DNA of 64,000 nt from Actinomycetes bacterium (GTDB lineage: Bacteria; Actinomycetota; JAICYB01): positions 1-64,000 of the forward strand of contig JAICYB010000014.1 of the NCBI GenBank assembly GCA_025934435.1, given 5' to 3'. Positions within the stretch are counted from its first letter, which is position 1. Each line of letters opens with the position of its first letter. Below are positions 20,341-28,175 of this stretch, in pieces. The notes beneath the pieces were generated by a model. That model saw only the letters and a list, made by a program, of their open reading frames with translations. It did not search any database and had not been told where the DNA came from. Made by a program: the position numbers and the translations under genes.

Positions 20341-21024
20341 CTACTCCTCGGAGACCTTGTAGCCCATCCCCCGGACGGTCTGGATGATCGCCGGCTCGTG
20401 CGGGTCGGGCTCGATCTTCGCGCGCAGACGCTTGATGTGGACGTCGACGAGTCGCGCGTCACCGAAGTAGTCGTATCCCCACACTTCGCTGAGGAGCTGC
20501 TCGCGTGAGAACACGCGGCCCGGACGCGAGGCGAGCGTCGTCAGCAACCGGAACTCCGTGCGAGTCAGCGATACCGGCTCGTCGTTCCGCCGGACGACCC
20601 CCTCTTCCGGACGAACCTCGAGCGGCCCGACGCGGATGATCCGCTGCGATTCGTCCTGCGACTGCGCTCGGCGAAGCAGCGCACGCATGCGGGCGAGGAG
20701 CTCGCGCATCTCGAACGGCTTGGTGACGTAGTCGTCGGCGCCGGATTCGAGCCCGACGACCTTGTCGATCGTGTCCGTCTTCGCCGTGACGAGGATGATC
20801 GGCATGTTCGACGTCTTGCGGATCTCGCGCGTGAGCTCGAAGCCGTCACGTCCGGGGAGCATCACGTCGAGGACGAGCAGGTCGGGCGGATTGCGGCGTA
20901 TGGACTCGAGGGCTTCCTCGGCGTCGTTCGCCGTATCGACCGCGTACCCCTCTTCTTCGAGGGTGAGCTTCGCTATCTCGCGGATGTGGCGGTCGTCGTC
21001 GACGACCAGGAGGCGCTGACTCAT
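20341..21024 (-). CDS. mtrA: MtrA-like OmpR-family response regulator
   Basis: 227 residues from ATG 21024. The receiver domain has the DDD acidic pocket (VVDDDRHIREI), the phospho-site LLVLDVMLPGRDG, and a switch region ending DYVTKPFEMREL. The winged-helix DNA-binding domain ends in VHIKRLRAKIE and VRGMGYKV. Only 42 bp separate it from the divergent selenoprotein candidate, so they must share a short promoter region. It is followed by the kinase and a GerMN lipoprotein. Confidence 0.88.
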   Translation of the reverse strand: MSQRLLVVDDDRHIREIAKLTLEEEGYAVDTANDAEEALESIRRNPPDLLVLDVMLPGRDGFELTREIRKTSNMPIILVTAKTDTIDKVVGLESGADDYVTKPFEMRELLARMRALLRRAQSQDESQRIIRVGPLEVRPEEGVVRRNDEPVSLTRTEFRLLTTLASRPGRVFSREQLLSEVWGYDYFGDARLVDVHIKRLRAKIEPDPHEPAIIQTVRGMGYKVSEE

Positions 21025-21066
21025 ATATCTCAGTGTCTCGCGTCCGCACGGGGTACGTTTCGAACC

Positions 21067-21747
21067 ATGCCTACCGATATCTCGAGGGCGGAGACCGTCG
21101 CCTTGATGGAAGCGGGCGCGCAGGTCGTGGACGTCCTCCCGCGCAAAGAGTTCGAGGAGGAGCATCTCCCGGGTGCGATCTCGATCCCGCTCCGGCATAT
21201 CGACGAACGCGCCCCCGAGCTGCTCGATCCGGCTCGCCCGGTCGTCGTCTATTGCTTCGACTTCGGCTGAGACATGAGCCCGCGGGCCGCGTGGCGGCTC
21301 GAAGCGCTCGGGTTCGGCCAGGTCTACGACTACGCCGGTGGACGCGAGGATTGGGCCGCCGCCGGCCTCGCAACCGAAGGGAGCGAGCCGGGCAAGCCCC
21401 GAGCCGGTTCGCTCGCCCGTCGCGACGTCGTCACGTGCCGGCCGGACGAATCTCTCGGCGAGGTGCGGGCACGCGTTGCCGAAAGCGGCATCCCCGCGGC
21501 AGTCGTCACGAACGACGAGGGCATCGTCCTCGGCCTCCTTCGCGAAGCGCAGCTCGAAGGCGCGGACGGCGCCCGAGTGGGTGCCGTGATGCGTCCGGGT
21601 CCGTCGACCTTCCGGCCGAACGTGCCGGCGGGCCAGATGGCGCGGTACATGACGGACCACGATCTGCCCTCAGCCCCGATCACGTCGTCGGACGGCCGCC
21701 TGATCGGCCTCCTCCTGCATACCGACGCCGTCGCCGCCGGCACGTGA
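21067..21747 (+). CDS. Candidate selenoprotein: rhodanese-CBS fusion with in-frame UGA
   Basis: 226 residues if the TGA at 21268-21270 is read as selenocysteine (Sec68). Before it: a rhodanese half (VVDVLPRKEFEEEHLPGAISIPL, then VVVYCFDFG with the usual active-site Cys63). After it the same frame continues at once as DMSPRAAWRLEALGF ... VYDYAGGREDW, the second half of a rhodanese domain. Two CBS motifs follow (about residues 110-220; DVVTCRPDESLGEV, GAVMRPGPSTFRPN). Homologues as I remember them carry Cys at the UGA position. A hairpin with a GUG loop lies 20 nt after the UGA. The window also holds a clear selenoprotein (FdhA), so the host evidently decodes UGA. Alternatives: a Cys-to-stop mutation or an assembly error. 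Confidence 0.72.
21268..21301 (+). promoter_or_regulatory. Candidate SECIS element of the rhodanese-CBS gene
   Basis: After the UGA (21268-21270) and 12 nt, CGGGCCGC (21283-21290) pairs with GCGGCUCG (21294-21301) to give an 8-bp stem with one G-U pair and the 3-nt loop GUG. The loop begins 20 nt after the UGA and starts with G-U, meeting the general bacterial SECIS rules (loop 16-37 nt downstream, G in its first two positions). Confidence 0.6.
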
Positions 21748-21789
21748 CGCCCTTGTTACCGTTAGTACAGGGGAACGAGCAGCGTCGGT

Positions 21790-24000
21790 ATGCCATACAG
21801 GGAAGATCGTTCGACGGTGCGGCGAGTACTCGAGGCTGCGCCGAATGCGATGGTGGTCGTCGATCTCGAGGGTCAGATCGTCCTGCACAACTCGAAGCTC
21901 GCCGATCTGACCGGCTACGACACTTCTGAGCTCGTCGGACACAACGTCGAGATGCTCGTCCCGCAGCATGTGGGCCGATCACACATCGCGCTTCGCGAGG
22001 GGTACGTCCACGACCCGCAGATGCGTCCGATGGGGGCCGGACGAGACCTCTTCGCGCGCCGGAAGAACGGTACGGAGGTGCCCGTCGAGATCGGCCTGAA
22101 TCCGATGCGCTTCGACGACATCGAGTACGTCCTCGCGTCGATCATCGACATCTCCGAGCGCAGGCGGGTGGAAGAGCTGCGCGAAGGCAAACTGCTGGCG
22201 GAGGAAGCCGCCAAGGCGAAGACGTCCTTCCTCGCGAACATGTCGCATGAGATCCGTACACCGATGAATGCCGTGATCGGTCTCGCCGGTCTGCTCCTCG
22301 AGACCGAGCTCGATCGCGAGCAACGCGACTGGGTCGAGACCATGAAGCGATCCGGCCAGCACCTGCTCACGATCATCAACGACATCCTCGACATCACGAA
22401 GATCGACGCCGGCGAGTTGACGATCTCGACGGAGCCGTTCGAGATCTCTTCCGTCCTCGAGAACGCGATCGACCTCGTCGCACCTTACGCGCGTGAGCAC
22501 GGGATCGAAGTCATGGGCTACGCGGACGTCGACGTTCCCGAGTGGATCGTCGGCGACGCGGGGCGCGTACGGCAGACAGTCGTGAACCTCTTGTCGAACG
22601 CGCTCAAGTTCACGGACGAAGGATGCGTCGAAGCTCACGTCCAGAAGGAAGGCGACACGTTGCGTTTCTCCGTCACCGATACAGGACGCGGGATACCCGA
22701 CGACAAGATCGACGCGATAGTCGGCGACTTCGCGCAACTCGATGCATCGATGTCGCGTCCGTTCGGAGGGACGGGACTCGGCCTCGCGATCAGCAAACGG
22801 CTCGCCGAGGCGATGGGCGGAACGATCGGCGTCACGAGCAGGCTCGGAGAAGGGTCCACATTCGCGTTCACGATCCCGTGCGTGGAGGCGGCGTCGGCGG
22901 TCCCACCCTTGCACCCCGACAACGAACTCATGCACAGCCGCGTGCTCATCGTGGACGACCTCCCGACGAACAGGCTGATCCTCGACCGCGTCACGACCGG
23001 CTGGGGGATGACGCCGACCGTGTTCGAGTCGCCCGTCGGCGCGCTCGACCTCATACGCCGCGGAGAGCCCTTCGACATCGCGATCGTCGACTACGTGATG
23101 CCCGGAATGAACGGGGAGCACTTCGCGCGTGAGCTGAGAGCGATCCGGCCCGATCTGCCCATCGTGCTGCTCTCCTCCATCCCGATCGCCGACCTCGCGG
23201 TGACGCGGCTGTTCGATGCCGTCCTGATGAAGCCGGCGAAGCGGTCGACGCTCTTCGACACGATGGTCGAAGCCGTCGGTCGCGCCCCGAAGCGAGGACG
23301 CCCGGGTCGGCTGCGTCTCCTGCTCGTCGAGGACAACACCGTGAACCAGAAAGTCGCCCTCGCGATCCTGCGGAGCCGTGGATACGACGCGGACGTCGCC
23401 GCCGACGGCATCGAGGCGATCGAGATGCTCGCAGCGAACGACTACGACGCCGTCTTCATGGACGTGCAGATGCCGCGCATGGACGGCCTCGAAGCGACGC
23501 GAGAGATCCGCCGCCGGTGGGGCGCGGACGGACCGACGATCATCGGGGTCACCGCGCACGCGCTCGAAGAAGACCGGCGTGCGTGCCTCGAAGCCGGCAT
23601 GGATCGCTACGTCACGAAGCCTGTGACGCTCCAAAAACTCGCCGGCATCCTGGACGATCTCACGGCGTCACACGCACCACCCGGGTCGAACAAGATCGCC
23701 GTCCTCCGTAAGACGATAGGAGACGCGCAAACGGAGCAGCTCGTCGCCGAGTGCCTCGACGATGCAACTTCGCTCGTCGGCCGGATGGAAGATGCGGTCA
23801 CGGTCTTCGACGACGTCGACCTCGCGAAAGCAGCACACATGCTCGGGTCGACGAGCGCGATCGTCGGCGCGGATGACCTGTCGGACGCGGCTCGTCGGAT
23901 CGAGGCCGCGGTACGCCACGGCGACGTCGAGGACGCGCGGGTGGCTACGCGGACGCTACGCCCGATGCTCGAGGCGTTGATCGCTCGGCTTCGTCCCTAG
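21790..24000 (+). CDS. Hybrid sensor histidine kinase (PAS-HK-REC-REC-HPt)
   Basis: 736 residues, no membrane helix. A PAS domain (about 10-125) is followed by a coiled linker and DHp ([18 protein letters not shown], about His153). The HATPase has [16 protein letters not shown] and [10 protein letters not shown]. Then two receiver domains ([10 protein letters not shown] and [11 protein letters not shown] phospho-sites) and a C-terminal HPt ([13 protein letters not shown]). It is thus a cytoplasmic phosphorelay protein of ArcB/BarA-like architecture; the input and the output partner are unknown. It starts 42 bp after the rhodanese-CBS gene on the same strand, so a link to sulfur/selenium or redox sensing is possible but unproven. 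Its stop shares CTAG with the convergent gene. Confidence 0.88.
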   Translation: MPYREDRSTVRRVLEAAPNAMVVVDLEGQIVLHNSKLADLTGYDTSELVGHNVEMLVPQHVGRSHIALREGYVHDPQMRPMGAGRDLFARRKNGTEVPVEIGLNPMRFDDIEYVLASIIDISERRRVEELREGKLLAEEAAKAKTSFLANMSHEIRTPMNAVIGLAGLLLETELDREQRDWVETMKRSGQHLLTIINDILDITKIDAGELTISTEPFEISSVLENAIDLVAPYAREHGIEVMGYADVDVPEWIVGDAGRVRQTVVNLLSNALKFTDEGCVEAHVQKEGDTLRFSVTDTGRGIPDDKIDAIVGDFAQLDASMSRPFGGTGLGLAISKRLAEAMGGTIGVTSRLGEGSTFAFTIPCVEAASAVPPLHPDNELMHSRVLIVDDLPTNRLILDRVTTGWGMTPTVFESPVGALDLIRRGEPFDIAIVDYVMPGMNGEHFARELRAIRPDLPIVLLSSIPIADLAVTRLFDAVLMKPAKRSTLFDTMVEAVGRAPKRGRPGRLRLLLVEDNTVNQKVALAILRSRGYDADVAADGIEAIEMLAANDYDAVFMDVQMPRMDGLEATREIRRRWGADGPTIIGVTAHALEEDRRACLEAGMDRYVTKPVTLQKLAGILDDLTASHAPPGSNKIAVLRKTIGDAQTEQLVAECLDDATSLVGRMEDAVTVFDDVDLAKAAHMLGSTSAIVGADDLSDAARRIEAAVRHGDVEDARVATRTLRPMLEALIARLRP

Positions 24001-24680
24001 CCTTCGAGGAGCGCGCGGAACAACGCTAGGTGTTCCGGACGATGCCGTAGCAATTCGGGATGCCACTGCACGCCGAGCGCGCGTCCACCGTTCACTTCGA
24101 GGGCTTCGACCGTTCCGTCCGGCGCGCGAGCGACGACGCGCACGTCGCGGCCGGGCTCCGCCGTCGCCTGGTGATGCAATGTGTTCACCTGCGCGATCTT
24201 CGCGTCGAGGATCTTCGCGAGGGAGCTCGATCCGTCCACCTCGACCTCGTGGACCGACTCGTTGTACCGATCGAGGTCGAAGTGTCCGTCGATGTGCTGG
24301 ACGAGTGTTCCACCGAGCGCGACGTTCAGGATCTGCGAACCGCGGCAGATCGCGAGCGTCGGTACATCGCGGTCGAGCGCCGCTCGGACGAGCGCGATGT
24401 CGTGCTCGTCGCGCTTGGGGTCGACGTTCGTCGTCAGCGGATCGGGCTCGGCGTCGTAGCTATCCGGATCGACGTCGCCGCCGCCGGTGACCACGAGCGC
24501 GTCGATCCCTTCGAGTAGATCTCCGGCGTCGTCCGGTTCGACGATCGGCAAGAGAACGGGAACGCCTCCCGCTTTCCGCACGGCCTTCACGTACGCCGCA
24601 CTGACGACGTGATGGAACGTGCCGATGGCGCCGTCGGTGACCATCACGGTGTGCGCGGAGATACCGACGAGTCGTCCCAT
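23997..24680 (-). CDS. Class I glutamine amidotransferase-like hydrolase (peptidase C26)
   Basis: 227 residues. The nucleophile elbow AICRGSQILNVALGGTL (Cys) and GVQWHPE (His-Glu) complete the catalytic triad, and VTGGGDVDP is the other conserved loop. This is the gamma-glutamyl-GABA hydrolase (PuuD) type. It directly follows a glutamine-synthetase-like gene, the same pairing as PuuA/PuuD in polyamine breakdown, so it probably hydrolyses a gamma-glutamyl amide made by that ligase. ATG 24680 touches the ligase stop. Confidence 0.82.
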   Translation of the reverse strand: MGRLVGISAHTVMVTDGAIGTFHHVVSAAYVKAVRKAGGVPVLLPIVEPDDAGDLLEGIDALVVTGGGDVDPDSYDAEPDPLTTNVDPKRDEHDIALVRAALDRDVPTLAICRGSQILNVALGGTLVQHIDGHFDLDRYNESVHEVEVDGSSSLAKILDAKIAQVNTLHHQATAEPGRDVRVVARAPDGTVEALEVNGGRALGVQWHPELLRHRPEHLALFRALLEG

Positions 24681-26027
24681 CTACATCAGCTCGAAGTAGC
24701 GCTCGAGCTCCCAGTCGGTGACCGACTGCGCTTCGGGGTCACCGCCCGTCGTGTGGAACATCATCCATTCCCACCGCCGGGTGTGCATCCAGTGCTCGGC
24801 CATGACGGGCCCGATGGCGTCCGCGAACGCCTTGTCCTTCTCGAGCGCGTCCGCCGCACCGACGATCGACGTCGGGAGGTACGGATAGCGGTCGGGCAAT
24901 CCCCACGCGAGCGCACGTAGCTCCTCCGGCGGCTCGATCGCCTGCTCGATACCGACGATGCCGCCGGCGAGGATCGCCGCGAGTCCGAGGTACGGATTGA
25001 CGTCACCCGCGCCGAGACGGTGCTCGACGCGCGCGAGCTTCTCGCTCCGCGAGATGACGCGAAGCGCAGTGGACTTGTTGTCCTCGCCCCAGCTCACGAC
25101 GAGCGGCGCGGCGACGAACCCGACCATGCGCCGGTAAGAGTTGATCGTCGGCGTCAGGAACGCATGCGCGGCCGGCATCGTCGCGATGAGTCCGCCGATC
25201 CAGTTGCGCATCAACGCGCTGCGGCGGTCGGGTGAGCTCTCGTCGTAGAAGGCCGACGCGCCGTCTTTCTGCAGCGAGTGGTGGATGTGCATCCCGCTGC
25301 CGTACGACTCCGTCGGTTTCGCCATGAACGTCACGGACATCCCGAGATCGACGGCGACCTCGCGGCACACGCCGCGCACACGCACGGCGGTGTCGGCGGC
25401 GGACACCGGATCTTGCGCCGGGAGGTTGATCTCGAACTGTCCGGGCGCGGCTTCGGCGCTCCACGCTTCCCACGGGATGCCGATCGCATCGAGGCGTCTC
25501 GCGACTTCGTCGAAGAGTGTCCGCATCCGGTACGCGTCGTGCGTCAGGTACGCGAGTGCGTGCGGAGCGCCGAGCGGTGTGAGATCGCGGAACCGTTTGG
25601 CTTTCGCCTCGGCATAACTCTCCGTGAACGCCATGCCCTCGATCTCGCACGCCGCCCTCGCCGTGTAGCCGTTCGCGGCGAGTCGCGCCACGACGGCCTT
25701 CAGAACGCTGCGCGGACAAACGGGCAGCGGTGTTCCGTCCACATCCACGAAGTCGACGAGCACCGAAGCCACGCCCGGACGGATCACCGTGAGCGTGTCC
25801 AGATCCGGCCGTTGGTGCACGTCCCCCAGGAACGGCCGGCGCCAGTCGTGCCACCACCCGAGCTGCGGCGTCCCGGCGAGGTCGTACGCGAACGCGAAGT
25901 CGGCGAGCGCCGGACCTATCGGCAGCGATCGTTCGAACTTGTCGCGACTCAGGTACTTGCCGATGAGTGGGCCGTCCGGCGTCGCACCTTCCGTGCGGAC
26001 GACGCGGATCGAGTCGTCGAGGTTCAT
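24681..26027 (-). CDS. Glutamine-synthetase-family gamma-glutamyl ligase
   Basis: 448 residues from ATG 26027 (overlapping the upstream stop as ATGA). GS fold motifs: AACEIEGMAFTES in place of the canonical metal loop; APGQFEINLPAQDP; and the ATP/Glu site FMAKPTESYGSGMHIHHSL. The C-terminal part has NSYRRMVGFVAAP and RVEHRLGAGDVNPYLGLAA. The usual adenylylation Tyr region is absent. With the C26 hydrolase downstream, a gamma-glutamylamine or gamma-glutamylpolyamide synthetase is more likely than a nitrogen-assimilating GlnA. Substrate unknown. Confidence 0.82.
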   Translation of the reverse strand: MNLDDSIRVVRTEGATPDGPLIGKYLSRDKFERSLPIGPALADFAFAYDLAGTPQLGWWHDWRRPFLGDVHQRPDLDTLTVIRPGVASVLVDFVDVDGTPLPVCPRSVLKAVVARLAANGYTARAACEIEGMAFTESYAEAKAKRFRDLTPLGAPHALAYLTHDAYRMRTLFDEVARRLDAIGIPWEAWSAEAAPGQFEINLPAQDPVSAADTAVRVRGVCREVAVDLGMSVTFMAKPTESYGSGMHIHHSLQKDGASAFYDESSPDRRSALMRNWIGGLIATMPAAHAFLTPTINSYRRMVGFVAAPLVVSWGEDNKSTALRVISRSEKLARVEHRLGAGDVNPYLGLAAILAGGIVGIEQAIEPPEELRALAWGLPDRYPYLPTSIVGAADALEKDKAFADAIGPVMAEHWMHTRRWEWMMFHTTGGDPEAQSVTDWELERYFELM

Positions 26028-26644
26028 CGACCTTGTCCCATCACCCAGGCGATCGAGCGTCCGGTCAGGACGGATGCGTGCTCGAGCGTCGCGACGCCGT
26101 GCAGCTTCCCGCTGAGCCACTCCTCCGTGACGATCGCGTCGCCGCTGAACACACGCGTCAGGTCTTTCGCCGTCCCATGCAGCTCGAACTCGGGTGCACC
26201 GGTTTCACCGAACTGGACTTCGGCGTGATCGTCGGTGCACACGACCAGCATCGACTTCGGCATCCGCGGCCAGTCGCCGGCGAACTCCCAGAACGCCTTC
26301 GCTTCTTCCTGCCACGACTTCGTCGGCGGCTCGAGCACCTTCGCCGCCGCGAGAGCGAATGCGAGGTGCTTCGCGGCCCCCTGCACCTTCGGCTTCGCGT
26401 TCGCATCGTTCATGTCGAGCGTGATGACGAGGCCGGCGTCGTCCGCGACACCGGACGCGAGCGTGATGCGTCCACGGTCGAAGCGGACCGTGACCGACTG
26501 CTTGTCCGCCGACGATCTCAGCGCGAGGACGCCTTTCATCTTCTCCATCCGCCGAGCGAGCGAGGGAACCGCCGCGGAACGCTTCAGCCTCGCCGCCGTG
26601 CCGAGAACGATCGGCGGCGAATCCGGTGCGCACTGGATGTTCAC
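26024..26644 (-). CDS. SCP2-like two-lobed protein (tentative)
   Basis: 206 residues. Two halves each look like an SCP2 sterol-carrier lobe: SVTVRFDRGRITLASG and ITLDMND in the first, AEVQFGETGAPEFELHGTAKDLTRVFSG in the second, ending in a short hydrophobic helix. There are no catalytic motifs and no signal peptide. GTG 26644 overlaps the patatin stop (GTGA) and the stop overlaps the ligase ATG, so it sits in the middle of a tight four-gene operon. A lipid-binding partner for the patatin phospholipase is a reasonable guess. Confidence 0.5.
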   Translation of the reverse strand: MNIQCAPDSPPIVLGTAARLKRSAAVPSLARRMEKMKGVLALRSSADKQSVTVRFDRGRITLASGVADDAGLVITLDMNDANAKPKVQGAAKHLAFALAAAKVLEPPTKSWQEEAKAFWEFAGDWPRMPKSMLVVCTDDHAEVQFGETGAPEFELHGTAKDLTRVFSGDAIVTEEWLSGKLHGVATLEHASVLTGRSIAWVMGQGR

Positions 26645-27504
26645 TGGACGTCCCAGAAGTCGGCGACACGTTCGGCGAGACGTCGGCCTTGTTCGAAACC
26701 GGCGTCGGCCGCGGCGCCGGCTCGAGACGGATCCATGAGGTTCAGGCCGATGACGGCTTGCACCTCGGCGTCGGGAGCGATGACGAGCGAGCGTCCGCCC
26801 TTCGAAGCGATCGCTTCGATCTCGGCGTCATGCACCTTTCGCATGCGGACGGTGCGCGGGTCGTCCATCTCTGGTGTCGGTTCGAAGAGCGTCACGATCA
26901 CCACCCGATCGTGACCCGCGGCGAGGTCGGCGTTCGTGATCGATCGCATGCCACCGTCCATGTAGCGGCGTCCGTTGATCGTGATCGGAGGGAACACGCC
27001 GGGAACGGCACACGATGACGCCACCGCGTGAGCCGGGTCGACGCCGGAGGCTTCGTCCCACACGGTGAACGTCCCGTCGGCGGTGTCGATGGCCGTGCAG
27101 ACGAAGTGCGGCGGCCAGCCTTCGGTCGAAAGATGCTCGAAGCGCCGGAAGAAGCTCTCCTCCGGCGCCGTCGTCGCTTCGAGCGAAAGCTCCCCGAACG
27201 CGCGCAGGCGCTCCTGCGGGTCCATCTCGTCCGACGACATCATCAGCGTCATCAGGCGCTGCATGTTCTCGCCGAGCGAGGCCGCGTGCGTCGAGTCGGG
27301 GCGCGTCTCGACGATCCGGTCCATCTCGTCTCGCGGTTTGCGTCCGAGGGCCAGCTGGGCCCCCACGACCGATCCCGCGGACGTACCGACGAAGAGATCC
27401 GCCTCGGAGACGGCTATGCCGGCATCGGCGAGCGCGGCGACGATGCCGGACTCCCAGCCGATACCGACGGGACCGCCCCCGCTCAGAACCAGTGCTCGAC
27501 TCAT
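26641..27504 (-). CDS. Patatin-like phospholipase
   Basis: 287 residues. The Ser-Asp dyad motifs are plain: LVLSGGGPVGIGWESGI (oxyanion), FVGTSAGSVVG (GxSxG nucleophile) and YMDGGMRSITNADL (DGG). Such proteins hydrolyse phospholipids or other lipid esters in the cytoplasm or at the membrane. It is the first gene of the operon patatin, SCP2-like, GS-like ligase, C26 hydrolase. ATG 27504 is preceded by CAAGGAGG a few bases upstream. Confidence 0.88.
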   Translation of the reverse strand: MSRALVLSGGGPVGIGWESGIVAALADAGIAVSEADLFVGTSAGSVVGAQLALGRKPRDEMDRIVETRPDSTHAASLGENMQRLMTLMMSSDEMDPQERLRAFGELSLEATTAPEESFFRRFEHLSTEGWPPHFVCTAIDTADGTFTVWDEASGVDPAHAVASSCAVPGVFPPITINGRRYMDGGMRSITNADLAAGHDRVVIVTLFEPTPEMDDPRTVRMRKVHDAEIEAIASKGGRSLVIAPDAEVQAVIGLNLMDPSRAGAAADAGFEQGRRLAERVADFWDVQ

Positions 27505-27633
27505 GCGTGCCTCCTTGCCAGGGGGGAAGCGTAAATCAACCGGTTGTGTGTCGTTTTGCCTATTCCGGGGCCGGAGCCGGTGCTAGGGTCGCTGCGGGAG
27601 AGGCGGTTCGCGGTAGGCAGGAGGATGGGATCG

Positions 27634-28140
27634 ATGCGGCCTATTCGCTTCGTTGTACTCGCTTTGACGATCGCAGCATTGGCAGTGACCACACTGCCCG
27701 ACGCCCACGCCACGAGCATGGTCGGCTGCCCCCAGATCTGCCTCACGGGCGGACTCGTGAAGACCGTCAGCAGCTCGTCGGTCGCCGTTTCGGGGGTCAA
27801 GAACGCGTCGGCTGCCTCGGACCACCACGATTACTTCTTCACATGGACCGTCGTCGATCTGACGGTGCTTCCCCCGGTGACGCGTACCTTGCCGATGTCG
27901 ATCGGTGCGGACGGTACGACAACCGAGGGCGTCTTCGAAGGATCGGGAACCTTGTTCATCGACTTCGGGCGCGTCGTGGCACCGGTGACGGTCATCGATG
28001 ACGGACAGACCGTCCACGCCGATGCAGCCACCACGGGAGGCTTCGCGTTCCACCTGGTCGTGAACAAGGCGACCGGAACGGGCGAAGCGGCGCTCCAAGA
28101 CAACGAAAACCCCTCGTGGGGAGGGTGTGACTGCGACTGA
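27634..28140 (+). CDS. Secreted protein, unknown
   Basis: 168 residues. A Sec signal peptide (MRPIRFVVLALTIAALAVTT, cleavage near DAHA-TS) precedes a Ser/Thr/Val-rich beta domain with four Cys, two near the start (VGCPQICL) and two at the very end (GGCDCD). They may form two disulfides joining the termini. ATG 27634 has GGAGG nine bases upstream; an ATG at 27625 has none at usable spacing. No family recognised. It is divergent from the patatin operon. Confidence 0.72.
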   Translation: MRPIRFVVLALTIAALAVTTLPDAHATSMVGCPQICLTGGLVKTVSSSSVAVSGVKNASAASDHHDYFFTWTVVDLTVLPPVTRTLPMSIGADGTTTEGVFEGSGTLFIDFGRVVAPVTVIDDGQTVHADAATTGGFAFHLVVNKATGTGEAALQDNENPSWGGCDCD

Positions 28141-28175
28141 GCCTTACTGAACACCGAAGCGTCGAAGGTCACCGA

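Noticed and set aside
21067-21747. Two separate genes or a plain pseudogene at the UGA
   Set aside because: Neither half is a complete rhodanese domain, the second half lacks its own ribosome site, coding quality is even on both sides, and a SECIS-like hairpin follows. A read error remains possible and is noted in the entry.
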